DNA of 64,000 bases, from positions 1 to 64,000 of the forward strand of contig NZ_LIPD01000013.1 of assembly GCF_001905545.1 (NCBI RefSeq). The letters are read 5' to 3'. Below are positions 8,443 to 20,320 of the stretch, one piece after another; within the stretch, counting starts at the first letter, position 1, and the number at the start of each line of letters is the position of its first letter. The notes beneath the pieces were generated by a model that searched no databases, was not told the origin of the DNA, and was given only the letters and a program-made list of their open reading frames with translations. This stretch comes from Streptomyces sp. CB02056. GTDB taxonomy: Bacteria; Actinomycetota; Actinomycetes; Streptomycetales; Streptomycetaceae. A program made the translations under genes and the position numbers.

Positions 8443-10548
8443 GTGACGGAGCGGGCAGACGACACCCCGTCGGGTTCCGCGACCGACGGGGCGGGGGCCG
8501 TGCGCGGCGACGTGCTGAGTTCGACCACCCGTCGCCGACGCGGCCCTTCCGGCGTATTCGCGCTGGTGAAGCGTCAGCTGCGCCGTCCCACGCACCGGGT
8601 GGCCGCGCTGTACCGCCGGTCGATCCAGCTGCGCGTGGTCGCGGTGTCGCTGCTGGCGTCCATCGCGGTCGTCCTGGTGCTGGGCGTGGTCGTGGTGGCG
8701 CAGGTGCGCACCGGCCTGCTCGGAACCAAGACGGACGCCGCCCGCGCGCAGGCCCGGATCGGCTTCCAGGTCGAGCAGAAGAAGATCGACGAGGCCCGGG
8801 ACCAGAAGCTGCGGGGCACCGCCGACCCGACCGTCGACGAGATCGGCACCTGGCTGCTGCGGCAGGTCAACGACCTGGCCGGGAGCGGGCAGACCGTCTA
8901 CTCGGTGATCGCGATGTCCCCCGGCACCGGCGCCGTCGTCCCCGACGGGGGCGGCTTCGCGCCGCGCTACTCGGGCGACATCCAGCCGATCAGCATCCCG
9001 GACACCCTGCGGGCCAAGCTGGCCGCCGAGCCCGGCCAGATGTTCGACCAGCCGACCCGGATCCAGCGCTCGCCCGGGAGCAGCGTCACGTCCGAGCCCG
9101 GGCTGGCCCTCGGCATGCAGTTCCGCGGCCCGGCGGAGACCTCGTACCAGCTGTTCTACGTCTTCTCCTTCGGCCAGGAGACCGACACCCTCAACCTGGT
9201 CACCGGCACCCTGGCGACCGCCGGGGTGTTCGTGGTGATCCTCATGGGCGGCATCGCCTGGGTCGTGGTGCGCCAGGTGGTCACCCCGGTCCGGATGGCC
9301 GCCGGGATCTCCGAGCGGCTCGCCGACGGGCACCTGGAAGAGCGGATGAAGGTCACCGGGACGGACGACATCGCCCGGCTCGGGGAGTCCTTCAACCGGA
9401 TGGCCAACGCCCTCCAGGCGCAGATCCGCCAGCTGGAGGAGCTGTCCCGGGTGCAGCGGCGGTTCGTCTCGGACGTCTCGCACGAGCTGCGCACCCCGCT
9501 GACCACGGTCCGGATGGCCGCCGACCTCATCTACGACAGCCGCGAGGACCTGGACCCGATGGCGGCCCGCTCGGCGGAGCTGCTGCAGGGCCAGCTGGAC
9601 CGCTTCGAGTCGCTGCTCGCCGACCTGCTGGAGATCAGCCGCTTCGACGCCGGCGCCGCGATCCTGGACGCCGAGCCGGTCGACCTGCGCGAGATCGTCG
9701 CCCGGGTGGTGGAGGCCGCCGAACCGCTCGCCGAGGCCAAGGGCAGCGCCGTGGTGATCCGCGGCGACGGCGAGCCGGTGCTGGCCGAGGTGGACTCCCG
9801 CCGGATCGAGCGCATCCTGCGCAACCTGGTGGTCAACGCGCTGGAGCACGGCGAGGGCCGCGACGTGGTGGTCCGGCTGGGCTCGGCGGACGGCGCCGTC
9901 GCGGTCGGCGTGCGCGACTACGGCATCGGCCTCAAGCCGGGCGAGGCGTCCCGGGTGTTCCACCGCTTCTGGCGGGCCGACCCGTCCCGGGTGCGGACCA
10001 CCGGCGGCACCGGCCTCGGCCTGTCCATCGCGGTCGAGGACGCCCACCTGCACGGCGGCTGGCTCCAGGCCTGGGGCGAGCCCGGCGGCGGCTCGCACTT
10101 CCGGCTCACCCTGCCGCGCACCCGCGGCGGCGAGATCAGCCGGGCGCCGTTCCGGCTGGAGCCGGAGGACTCCCGCAACAACCGGGGCCTGGGCGCGCAG
10201 GGCACGCCGTACCGGCGGGCGATCAGCCCGGCCGGCTCGACGGCGACGGCCGCCGTCGAGGAGCAGGCGGAGACGCCGGAGACGGTGAGCGGCGGCCTCG
10301 GCAGCGGGCTCGGCGGGGTGCTGAACATCGGCCCCGGGCTGGGCCGGCGCAAGCTGCCGGAGGGGCCGCGTGCGGACCCCTCGGGCGTGTGGACGGCCGC
10401 CGGGTACGGGGCCACCGGCGCCCAGGTGATGGTGGACCCGACGCCGGGACGGCCGTCGGTGGCACAGCGGACGGCGGAGCCGGACGCGACGGGTGGGACG
10501 ACGGACGCGGAGGGGTCGCAGCGTGCGAAGGACGAGCAACAGGACTGA
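8443..10548 (+). CDS. mtrB: Sensor histidine kinase MtrB
   Basis: A 701-residue membrane histidine kinase. Membrane segments at about 63-88 and 255-280 enclose an extracytoplasmic sensor of about 165 residues. Then come a HAMP domain, a HisKA domain with H347 in SDVSHELRTP, and a HATPase domain with N, G1 and G2 boxes (NLVVNALEHG, DYGIGL, GTGLGLSI). The last 140 residues after the kinase core are a disordered Gly/Pro-rich tail. The GTG start is 1 nt after mtrA. It phosphorylates MtrA, and LpqB modulates it from outside the membrane. Confidence 0.96.
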   Translation: MTERADDTPSGSATDGAGAVRGDVLSSTTRRRRGPSGVFALVKRQLRRPTHRVAALYRRSIQLRVVAVSLLASIAVVLVLGVVVVAQVRTGLLGTKTDAARAQARIGFQVEQKKIDEARDQKLRGTADPTVDEIGTWLLRQVNDLAGSGQTVYSVIAMSPGTGAVVPDGGGFAPRYSGDIQPISIPDTLRAKLAAEPGQMFDQPTRIQRSPGSSVTSEPGLALGMQFRGPAETSYQLFYVFSFGQETDTLNLVTGTLATAGVFVVILMGGIAWVVVRQVVTPVRMAAGISERLADGHLEERMKVTGTDDIARLGESFNRMANALQAQIRQLEELSRVQRRFVSDVSHELRTPLTTVRMAADLIYDSREDLDPMAARSAELLQGQLDRFESLLADLLEISRFDAGAAILDAEPVDLREIVARVVEAAEPLAEAKGSAVVIRGDGEPVLAEVDSRRIERILRNLVVNALEHGEGRDVVVRLGSADGAVAVGVRDYGIGLKPGEASRVFHRFWRADPSRVRTTGGTGLGLSIAVEDAHLHGGWLQAWGEPGGGSHFRLTLPRTRGGEISRAPFRLEPEDSRNNRGLGAQGTPYRRAISPAGSTATAAVEEQAETPETVSGGLGSGLGGVLNIGPGLGRRKLPEGPRADPSGVWTAAGYGATGAQVMVDPTPGRPSVAQRTAEPDATGGTTDAEGSQRAKDEQQD

Positions 10549-12415
10549 GCCGCGGCTCCTCGCGGTGGTCGGCGGGCTGCTCGGCGCCCTGGTGGCGAGC
10601 GGCTGCGCGGCCATGCCGGATTCCGGCGGCATCACCAGGGTGGAGCTCTCCCAGGGCTCGGCCGACAAGGACCTGCAGGCCCGGGTCTTCCCGGTGGCGC
10701 CCGCCCGGGGCGCCAAGCCGCGCGAGCTGCTGAACGGGTTCCTGGACGCGGTGACCGCCGACGAGGGGTACGACACGGCGCGCAAGTACCTCACCGAGAG
10801 CGCCGCCGCCACCTGGAACCCGGACGCCGGGACGAAGGTGCTCTCCGCCACCGGCATCCCGGTCGGCCAGGACGTCACCGACGCGGACACCACGGCGTCG
10901 TTGCAGGTGAGCGGGCAGCTGGTGGCCGGCGTCGACGAGCGGCACTCGTACGCGCGGGTCGCCGGGCAGAACAACGACTCGTCCGACTTCACCTTCGTCC
11001 GGCAGAAGGACGGCGAGTGGCGGATCGACAGGCTGGCGCCCGGCGTGATCATGAACGAGACCAACTTCCGGAACAGCTTCCGGCAGGTCGAGCGGTTCTT
11101 CTACACCGCGCCCGACCCGTCCTCGGTGGTGTCCGGGAGCACCGGCCAGGAGGTGCTGCTCGCCGACCCGGTCTACCTGCGGCGCCGGATAGACCCGCTC
11201 ACCTCGGCCGTCCGGGCGCTCGTCGACGGCCCCTCCGTCTGGCTCTCGCCGGTGGTCCGCACGGCGTTCCCGGCCGGCACCACGGTCGACAAGGTGAGCA
11301 TCGACGACAACCGGGTCGCCCACGTGCAGCTCGGCAAGGCGGACACCGGCGAGCCGATGGCCTGCCGGCGGATGGCGACCCAGCTCTTCTACACCGTCGC
11401 CGACCAGGGCAAGGGCCAGATCACGCGGCTGGAGCTGAAGGGGCCGCACGGCTCCTGCACGGCCGCCCGCGGTGACTCGCCGTCCACCGGCCCCGGTGCC
11501 CTGGCCGGGTCGACGACGGCGACGCAGTACTACCAGCGTGCCGACGGAGCCCTGGTGGCGACCGACGAGGTGCGCCCCGGCGATCCGGTCCGCGGGGTCC
11601 TCGGCAAGCCGCAGTCGAACACCAAGCCGCCGCTCGGCGCCTTCGCGGTCAGCCGCACCGGCTCCCAGGCCGCCGCGATCAGCGAGGACGGCCACCAGGT
11701 CTGGTCGGTGCCGCTGTCGGACAGCGCGGTGGCCATGGGCGAGCCGGTGCTCACCTCGCCGGCCAAGGGCGGCGACAAGGAGGACGGCTTCGCCTCGCCC
11801 ACCTGGGACGGCCGCGGCGACCTCTGGGTGGTGGACCGCAACAAGCAGGCCCCGCGGGTGGTGATGGTGCGCGGCGCCAAGTCGTACACCGTGCCGGTCG
11901 AGGGGCTGACCGGCCAGACCGTGCAGGCGCTGAAGATCTCCTCGGACGGCGTCCGGGTCGCCGTGGTGGCCAGGACCCCGGGCTCGGCCGTCCGCTCGCT
12001 GTGGTTCGGCCTGGTCGTGCACGACGGCACCCCGCAGGCGCCGACCGTGAAGATCACCGCGCTGCACCGGGCCGCTCCCACGCTCACCGACGTCGCCTCG
12101 GTGTCCTGGGCGGAGACCGACCAGCTGCTGGTGCTCGGCAAGGAGGCCGACCGGACCCAGCAGCTGTACTTCATCAGCACGGACGGCTCGCAGAGCACCG
12201 AGACCCAGCTGCAGAGCGCCGAGAGCATGCTGACCGTCTCGGCCTCGGAGTCCCGCGGGGACAGCCTGACCCAGACGCCGCCGGTGCTCGCGATGGGCGA
12301 GGTCAAGCAGACGGACGGCAAGCCGAGCGAGATCAAGGCCTTCCGCCTGGTCAACAACCAGTGGCGGGAGACCTCGCTGATCGACAAGCCGCGGTCCTTC
12401 TTCTACGCGGGCTGA
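10523..12415 (+). CDS. lpqB: Lipoprotein LpqB
   Basis: A 630-residue extracytoplasmic lipoprotein. The signal peptide ends in the lipobox ASGC at about residue 29. A GerMN-type domain (about 190-330, with VDKVSIDDNRVAHVQL) precedes a C-terminal beta-propeller-like region. LpqB interacts with the sensor domain of MtrB and alters its output. The GTG at 10523 follows GGAGGGG (10509-10515) and lies 26 nt inside the end of mtrB, so the two are co-translated. In-frame sequence further upstream is mtrB coding shadow. Confidence 0.95.
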   Translation: MRRTSNRTEPRLLAVVGGLLGALVASGCAAMPDSGGITRVELSQGSADKDLQARVFPVAPARGAKPRELLNGFLDAVTADEGYDTARKYLTESAAATWNPDAGTKVLSATGIPVGQDVTDADTTASLQVSGQLVAGVDERHSYARVAGQNNDSSDFTFVRQKDGEWRIDRLAPGVIMNETNFRNSFRQVERFFYTAPDPSSVVSGSTGQEVLLADPVYLRRRIDPLTSAVRALVDGPSVWLSPVVRTAFPAGTTVDKVSIDDNRVAHVQLGKADTGEPMACRRMATQLFYTVADQGKGQITRLELKGPHGSCTAARGDSPSTGPGALAGSTTATQYYQRADGALVATDEVRPGDPVRGVLGKPQSNTKPPLGAFAVSRTGSQAAAISEDGHQVWSVPLSDSAVAMGEPVLTSPAKGGDKEDGFASPTWDGRGDLWVVDRNKQAPRVVMVRGAKSYTVPVEGLTGQTVQALKISSDGVRVAVVARTPGSAVRSLWFGLVVHDGTPQAPTVKITALHRAAPTLTDVASVSWAETDQLLVLGKEADRTQQLYFISTDGSQSTETQLQSAESMLTVSASESRGDSLTQTPPVLAMGEVKQTDGKPSEIKAFRLVNNQWRETSLIDKPRSFFYAG

Positions 12416-12482
12416 CGCCGCGTCCGAGCCTCTCCGGGGCCTCCGGCCCGGCCCGGCGGGGTGTCGGCGGCCGCGGTGACGG

Positions 12483-13238
12483 TCAGTCGGCCGGGCGCAC
12501 CGTGGCCGCGACGGTGGCGCCCGCGCGGACCGGGAGGCCGGCGTCGGCCAGCGCCCGGGCGGCCTCGGCGAGGCTGGCCCCGGTGGTCACCAGGTCGTCC
12601 ACCAGCACCGGGTGACGGCCCGCCAGGCCCGCCTGGCCGCCCGGTCCCGCCAGGCCCGCGCGCCCGGTCCGGGCGCGCGGCAGCACGGTGAGCGCGCCGT
12701 GCAGGTTGCGGCGCCGTTCGGCCGCGTTCAGCCCGGCCTGGTCGGCGACCGGCCGGGCGTGCCGCAGCAGCGGCGCGGCCCGCACGTCCAGGCCGGCCCT
12801 GCGCAGCGAGCGGGCGGCCGCCCCGGCCAGCCGCAGCGTCGGATCGTGCCCGCGGGCGCGGACGGCCGAGCGCGCCGAGGGCATCGGGACCAGCAGCAGC
12901 GGCGCGGCCCCGGCGCGCGCCCCCAGGGCGGAGCGCACCGCCCGGCCGAGGGCCTCGCCGAGGGGCGCGGCCAGCCGCAGCGCGCCCCGCTCCTTGTGGG
13001 CGAGCAGCAGCTGCCGGACCGGACCGGTGTACGGCGCGGCGGCGTGCGTCCAGGGCAGCGGGGTGGGGGCGGGCCGTGCGGTGGCCAGGGCGTGCCGGCA
13101 GGCCGGGCAGAGCTGGGTGCGCTCGCTGCCGCAGCCCGCGCAGTCGGCGGGCAGCAGGACGTCCAGCAGCCCGGCCAGTGCGTGGCCGAACGGCCCCTGG
13201 GCGGACGGCGGAGGAGCGGGGGAGGGGAACGGCGGCAC
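12483..13238 (-). CDS. ComF-family phosphoribosyltransferase-like protein
   Basis: A 251-residue protein with an N-terminal four-cysteine zinc site (CAGCG and CPAC, about residues 33-49) and a C-terminal phosphoribosyltransferase fold with the PRPP-binding motif VLVDDLVTTGAS at about 210. ComF is needed for DNA uptake in Gram-positive bacteria, but in actinobacteria its job is unproven. The GTG start at 13238 has AGGAG upstream. It lies on the strand opposite to its neighbours lpqB and hpf and converges on lpqB. An internal Gly/Ala-rich insert near 195-208 is unusual but still in frame. Confidence 0.88.
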   Translation of the reverse strand: MPPFPSPAPPPSAQGPFGHALAGLLDVLLPADCAGCGSERTQLCPACRHALATARPAPTPLPWTHAAAPYTGPVRQLLLAHKERGALRLAAPLGEALGRAVRSALGARAGAAPLLLVPMPSARSAVRARGHDPTLRLAGAAARSLRRAGLDVRAAPLLRHARPVADQAGLNAAERRRNLHGALTVLPRARTGRAGLAGPGGQAGLAGRHPVLVDDLVTTGASLAEAARALADAGLPVRAGATVAATVRPAD

Positions 13239-13606
13239 GGCTGCTCCTGGCGGCGGCAGGCACGGAGAGTCAGCACAGAATCGGCCGTACGGGGGGCGTT
13301 GTCCAGGTATTTACCCTTACTTCACCCGCGAGAGGGTAGACAGGGTGGACCAGCTTGACCGCCCGACCGCAGTATCGGGTCATACCCTCCTTATCGCCTG
13401 GGGAGGCGAAAAACCCGTGTGAGGTGTTCGATAAGGCCCAGGGGGTTTCAAACGTCCCTGGTGGGGAGGAAGTGAGGTGAGGGCCAGTCGTTTCCGCCGC
13501 TGGCGGCGGGGACGGGGGGCCGGCAGTGGATGGGCTGGTCCAGCTGGGTCTCAGTCCGGTCCGGTAGCACCCGGATCGGCGTCAGCACGAGGGATCGGAG
13601 TTCTGC
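13239..13606. other. Intergenic region between comF-like gene and hpf
   Basis: These 368 bases separate two divergent genes. They hold short inverted repeats, such as a pair around CAGGGGGTTT (13440-13462), but no promoter hexamers, SigB-type GGGTA box at the right spacing or recognised riboswitch could be called with confidence. GGAG at 13597-13600 is the hpf ribosome-binding site. Confidence 0.5.
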
Positions 13607-14302
13607 GTGGACATCGTCGTCAAGGGCCGCAAGACCGAGGTGCCCAAGAGGTTCCGCGAGCACGTGGCCGAGAAGCTGGAGAAGGTCCAGAAGTTCGACG
13701 CCAAGGCCATCAGCCTCGACGTCGAGGTGTCCAAGGAACACAACCCGCGGCAGGCCGACCGCTCCGACCGGGTGGAGATCACTCTCCGCAGCCGCGGCCC
13801 CGTGATCCGGGCGGAAGCCGCCGCCGGTGACCCGTACGCGGCGCTCGACCTGGCTTCCGCGAAGCTCGACGCGCAGCTGCGCAAGTCCGCGGACCGGCGT
13901 CGGGTGCACAAGGGCGGCGCGAACGGCCGCACCCCGATCAGCGTCGCCGAGGCGACCGCGGCCCTGGCCGCGCTGCCGGAGACGACGGCGCCGGAGGGCG
14001 AGACGAACGGCGCCGTCCGCAAGACCATGATGGGATCCCTGGAAGTGGAGGGCGAAGGCCCGCTGGTGGTCCGGGAGAAGACGCACCCGGCCGCCCCCAT
14101 GGCGCTGGACCAGGCGCTCTACGAGATGGAGCTGGTCGGCCACGATTTTTACCTCTTCGTGGAGAAGGACAGTGGCCTGCCGAGCGTGGTCTACCGCCGG
14201 CACGGTTACCACTACGGCGTCATCCACCTGCAGACCGACCTCGCGGCCGGCCCGGGTGGCGGGGCGGGCGGCGCGATCGGCGGGGCCGACGACGAGGACT
14301 GA
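13607..14302 (+). CDS. hpf: Long-form ribosome hibernation promoting factor
   Basis: A 231-residue protein of the long HPF type. An N-terminal S30AE domain (1-105) binds the 30S decoding region. A linker rich in Ala and Thr follows. The C-terminal dimerisation domain (about 165-225, MALDQALYEMELVGHDFYLF to YHYGVIHL) joins two ribosomes into 100S particles. The GTG at 13607 follows GGAG with a 6-nt spacer. It acts in stationary phase or stress. A Gly/Ala/Asp tail ends the protein. Confidence 0.95.
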   Translation: MDIVVKGRKTEVPKRFREHVAEKLEKVQKFDAKAISLDVEVSKEHNPRQADRSDRVEITLRSRGPVIRAEAAAGDPYAALDLASAKLDAQLRKSADRRRVHKGGANGRTPISVAEATAALAALPETTAPEGETNGAVRKTMMGSLEVEGEGPLVVREKTHPAAPMALDQALYEMELVGHDFYLFVEKDSGLPSVVYRRHGYHYGVIHLQTDLAAGPGGGAGGAIGGADDED

Positions 14303-14323
14303 CCGTCCGAACAGCGATGGAGG

Positions 14324-14357
14324 GGTGACCCCGGCGGCCGTGGCCGCCGGGGTCACC
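14324..14357 (+). terminator. Hairpin terminator after hpf
   Basis: GGTGACCCCGGCGGCC (14324-14339) pairs perfectly with 14342-14357. It starts 22 nt after the hpf stop codon and has no T-run, as is common in streptomycetes. Confidence 0.75.
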
Positions 14358-14375
14358 GGCGTTCGGGGGCGGTTG

Positions 14376-14450
14376 GGTTCGAACGGCGGCACGGTTCGAA
14401 CAGCGGTGCGTCGAGGGTGCGGTGCGGTTCCAACGGCGGTGCGTCGAGGG
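14376..14450. repeat. Three GGTTC(G/C)AAC-type repeats upstream of the orphan regulator
   Basis: Imperfect direct repeats begin at 14376, 14393 and 14426. The core is GGTTCGAACNGCGG in the first two, each with the palindrome TTCGAA, and GGTTCCAACGGCGG in the third. Copies two and three continue with TGCGTCGAGGG. The starts are 17 and 33 bp apart. They lie about 120-200 bp before the response regulator start and could be operator sites. Confidence 0.6.
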
Positions 14451-14572
14451 CGGTCTCGCGCCCCGGACGGACGGGTCACCCGTTGCGGGGGAATCGGCAT
14501 CGGAGCGTGACCGGGGCGGCGCCGGGGCGTGGAATGATTGGCGCACGACGACCCGCGAAGGGGGAGGAGCGG

Positions 14573-15325
14573 ATGGGGGATCACTTCGGGCTGGGGCCCG
14601 GGGTCGGGCCAGGGCTGCCGTTGGGGGCGGAGGATGAGCCCGCGTACGAGCCGCACTGGGGTGAACCGATCCGCGTGTTGGTGGTGGACGACCACGCGCT
14701 GTTCCGTCGGGGGCTGGAGATCGTCCTCGCGGAGGAGCCGGACATCAAGGTCGTCGGCGAGGCGGGGGACGGCGCCGAGGCCGTGCTGAAGGCCGCCGAC
14801 CTGCTGCCCGACATCATCCTCATGGACGTCCGGATGCCGCGCCGCAGCGGGATCGAGGCCTGCACGGCGATCAAGGACGTGGCACCGAGCACCAAGATCA
14901 TCATGCTGACGATAAGCGACGAGGAGGCCGACCTCTACGAGGCGATCAAGGCGGGGGCCACCGGCTACCTGCTCAAGGAGATCTCCACCGACGAGGTCGC
15001 CACCGCGATCCGCGCGGTCGCCGACGGGCAGTCGCAGATCAGCCCCTCCATGGCGTCCAAGCTGCTCACCGAGTTCAAGTCGATGATCCAGCGCCGCTCC
15101 GACGACCGGGACCTGGTGCCCGCGCCCCGGCTCACCGACCGGGAGCTGGAGGTGCTCAAGCTGGTGGCGACCGGGATGAACAACCGGGAGATCGCCAAGG
15201 AGCTGTTCATCAGCGAGAACACCGTGAAGAACCACGTGCGCAACATCCTGGAGAAGCTCCAGCTGCACTCGCGGATGGAGGCGGTGGTGTACGCGATGCG
15301 GGAGAAGATCCTCGAAATAGGGTGA
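14573..15325 (+). CDS. Orphan NarL/LuxR-type response regulator
   Basis: A 250-residue response regulator. A Gly/Pro-rich 30-residue lead precedes the receiver domain (about 33-150), with D39/D40, phospho-acceptor D85 in LMDVRMP and K135. The LuxR HTH (about 183-245) contains LTDRELEVLKLVATGMNNREIA. The ATG at 14573 has GGGGAGGAG (14560-14568). No histidine kinase gene is adjacent. From memory, the S. coelicolor protein at this position (SCO3008) was named OrrA and affects antibiotic production and sporulation; that link rests on position and family, not a search. Confidence 0.92.
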   Translation: MGDHFGLGPGVGPGLPLGAEDEPAYEPHWGEPIRVLVVDDHALFRRGLEIVLAEEPDIKVVGEAGDGAEAVLKAADLLPDIILMDVRMPRRSGIEACTAIKDVAPSTKIIMLTISDEEADLYEAIKAGATGYLLKEISTDEVATAIRAVADGQSQISPSMASKLLTEFKSMIQRRSDDRDLVPAPRLTDRELEVLKLVATGMNNREIAKELFISENTVKNHVRNILEKLQLHSRMEAVVYAMREKILEIG

Positions 15326-15337
15326 GCCGGGCGGAAG

Positions 15338-16546
15338 TTAGCGGTCCGCCAGCAGCTTCTCCAGGGTCGGGCGCAGCCGCTCGTCGTGCAGCGTCCCGAC
15401 CCGCACCGCGTCGCAGCCGACCCAGTCGGCGGCCTCGCGCAGCGCCGTCGCCAGCGCCTCGACGTGCCGGGCGCCCCGCCCCGGACCGTCCAGGGAGACC
15501 TGCCGGGCGACCAGGGAGCGCCCCTCGCGGGCCGGGTCGACCCGGCCGACCAGCCGGCCGCCGGCCAGCAGCGGCATCGCGAAGTAGCCGTGCACCCGCT
15601 TGTGCTTGGGCGTGTAGGCCTCCAGCCGGTGCGTCATGCCGAAGATCCGCTCGGTGCGGGCGCGGTCCCAGACCAGGGAGTCGAACGGCGAGAGCAGTGT
15701 GGTGCGGTGGCGCCCGCGCGGGGCGGTGGCGAGGGCGGCCGGGTCGGCCCAGGCCGGGGCCGGGGCGCCGTCCGGGCCCCAGCCGGCCACCTCGACCGGG
15801 ACGAGCCCGCAGTCGGCGAGCACCGGGTCCAACTGCTCGGCGCGCAGCCGGTGGTAGTCCAGCAGGTCGGCCCGGGTGGCCACGCCGAGCGCGGCGCCGG
15901 CCTGGGCGACCAGGGTGCGCACGCACTCCCCGTCCGACCGCTCCTGCCCCAACAGGGCGTCCGGGATGGCCTGTTCGGCCAGTGCGTAGACCCGCTTCCA
16001 GCTCCGGCGCTCGGTGCAGACCACGTCGCCGAAGGCCAGCGCCCGCTCGACCGCGATCTTGGTGTCGGACCAGTCCCACCACTCGGCGGTCTTCTTGGCG
16101 CCGCCCAGCTCGGTAGAGGTCAACGGCCCCTCGGCCCGCAGCTTGTCCAGCACGGCGCGGTAGGTCTCGGGCGGGACCTGGTGGCCCCAGAGGTGGCCGC
16201 GGTCGCGGTAGCGGCGGCGTCGGAAGGCGAACAGCGGCCACTCCTCGACCGGCAGGAGGCAGGCCGCGTGCGACCAGTACTCGAAGCTCGTGCCGCCGCC
16301 CCAGTACGCCGCCTCGACGGCCGGGCGGCCGACCGCGCCGAGGCGGGCGTACGGCACCAGCTCGTGCGAGCGGGCGAGCACCGAGATGGTGTCCAGCTGG
16401 ACGGCGCCCAGGTGCCGCAGCACCCCGCGCACCCCGCTGCGGCGGTCCGGCGCGCCCAGCAGGCCCTGGGCGCGCAGGGCGATCCGGCGGGCGTCGTCCG
16501 CGCTGAGGACGGCGGCGGGGGCGGGGCGGGCGGCAGCGGCGGTCAT
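15338..16546 (-). CDS. YcaQ-type winged-helix DNA glycosylase
   Basis: A 402-residue protein of the HTH_42 family that includes E. coli YcaQ and Streptomyces AlkZ, which unhook DNA interstrand crosslinks. The catalytic-type motif QLD is seen in GAVQLDTISVLARSHEL at about residue 50; QxD marks the YcaQ branch, whereas AlkZ has QxQ. The protein is rich in Trp and Arg, as expected for tandem winged helices. The ATG at 16546 is chosen; a GTG at 16570 would add eight residues. It converges on the response regulator gene, 12 nt away. Confidence 0.85.
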   Translation of the reverse strand: MTAAAARPAPAAVLSADDARRIALRAQGLLGAPDRRSGVRGVLRHLGAVQLDTISVLARSHELVPYARLGAVGRPAVEAAYWGGGTSFEYWSHAACLLPVEEWPLFAFRRRRYRDRGHLWGHQVPPETYRAVLDKLRAEGPLTSTELGGAKKTAEWWDWSDTKIAVERALAFGDVVCTERRSWKRVYALAEQAIPDALLGQERSDGECVRTLVAQAGAALGVATRADLLDYHRLRAEQLDPVLADCGLVPVEVAGWGPDGAPAPAWADPAALATAPRGRHRTTLLSPFDSLVWDRARTERIFGMTHRLEAYTPKHKRVHGYFAMPLLAGGRLVGRVDPAREGRSLVARQVSLDGPGRGARHVEALATALREAADWVGCDAVRVGTLHDERLRPTLEKLLADR

Positions 16547-16622
16547 GCCGGGGAGCGTAGTCCGGGGCACCGACAGCGCGGGCCCGGGGCCCGGACGGAG
16601 CGCCCGGGTCCGGGCGGAGGGC

Positions 16623-17180
16623 TCAGGCCAGGTCGGAGGGCAGCAGGGAGGCGATCCAGGAGTCGTGGAAGGCGCCGCGCTGCTCGGCGTACGAGCGCAG
16701 GGTGCCCTCGAAGCGGTAGCCGGCCTTCTCGGCGACCGCGCGGGAGCCGTCGTTCCCGACGTAGGCCAGCCACTCCAGGCGGCGCAGGCCCAGCTCGCGC
16801 AGGCCGTAGTGGGAGACGGCGCGCGCGGCCTCGGTGGTGTAGCCGCGGCCGCGGAACTCCTTCACGGCCCACCAGCCGATCTCGGCGCAGCCCGGGTCCT
16901 GGGGGCGCAGGACGAGCCCCTGGGAGCCGACCAGGGTGCCGGACTCGCGCTCGAACACGCACCAGATCAGGTTCGCCCCGGTGCGCCGGCCCTCGATGGC
17001 GAGATCGCGTACGAAGAACTCGGCGTCCTCGCGGCGGTAGGGCGACGGGACGACCGTCCAGCGCTGGATCTCCGGATCCTGGCAGGCGGCGTAGACCGCG
17101 TCGATGTCCGACTCCTGCGGGGGGCGCAGGACCAGTCGGTCGGTGGTGAGGGCGGGAAGTTCGGCGCGAAGTTCGTCCAT
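16623..17180 (-). CDS. GNAT-family N-acetyltransferase
   Basis: A 185-residue RimJ/RimL-like acetyltransferase. It starts LTTDRLVLRPPQESD, and the acetyl-CoA loop lies around EFRGRGYTTEAARAV (about residue 110). The late motif GLRRLEWLAYVGNDGSRAVA is also typical. The substrate (protein N-terminus or small molecule) cannot be told. The start at ATG 17180 has only a weak ribosome-binding site. It is divergent from secA. Two similar AT-rich motifs containing GATTATTC lie in its upstream region near 17186 and 17219. Confidence 0.88.
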   Translation of the reverse strand: MDELRAELPALTTDRLVLRPPQESDIDAVYAACQDPEIQRWTVVPSPYRREDAEFFVRDLAIEGRRTGANLIWCVFERESGTLVGSQGLVLRPQDPGCAEIGWWAVKEFRGRGYTTEAARAVSHYGLRELGLRRLEWLAYVGNDGSRAVAEKAGYRFEGTLRSYAEQRGAFHDSWIASLLPSDLA

Positions 17181-17205
17181 GAACGGATTATTCCGCCAGG
17201 GGAGG

Positions 17206-17235
17206 AAGGCGGGCATCCGATTATTCGCCCGCCTT
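17206..17235. repeat. Inverted repeat in the GNAT-secA divergent region
   Basis: AAGGCGGGC (17206-17214) and GCCCGCCTT (17227-17235) form a perfect 9-bp dyad with a 12-nt AT-rich centre. It lies 26-55 bp upstream of the GNAT gene and about 200 bp from secA, and could be an operator. Confidence 0.45.
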
Positions 17236-17435
17236 GGCGTCCAACTCCACGACCCGCCGACCGTTTTGTCCCGGTGGACGGTGCTATCGGGCCATGTGCT
17301 CGCCAGGGTGACACGGGAATACCGTGCTGACGCACCTCCCGGGGGGTTGGACTCCTCGCATACGATGGCCCGTGCGGTGGGGTGGACCCGCCGTGCAGTC
17401 GTCCAGTGCCAATACAGGCAAGGAGCCCGCTCATC

Positions 17436-20198
<2,763 letters not shown>

Positions 20199-20230
20199 GC
20201 CGGCCGCCGGCCACCAGCCAGGACGCCACG

Positions 20231-20264
20231 CAGGGCGCCGTTCCCGGACCGGGACGGCGCCCTG
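20231..20264 (+). terminator. secA terminator
   Basis: CAGGGCGCCGTTCCCG (20231-20246) pairs with CGGGACGGCGCCCTG (20250-20264) with one bulged T. It lies 32 nt after the secA stop and before the convergent gene's 3' end. Confidence 0.85.
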
Positions 20265-20320
20265 CGCCGTTCCGTACCGCCGGGCGTGTGGTCCGTACCG
20301 GCGGGTGTGCGGCGGGGCGT

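Noticed and set aside
13263..13606. Riboswitch or SigB-type promoter before hpf
   Set aside because: No known riboswitch core was recognised, and GGGTA-like boxes lack a GTTT-type partner at 14-16 nt.
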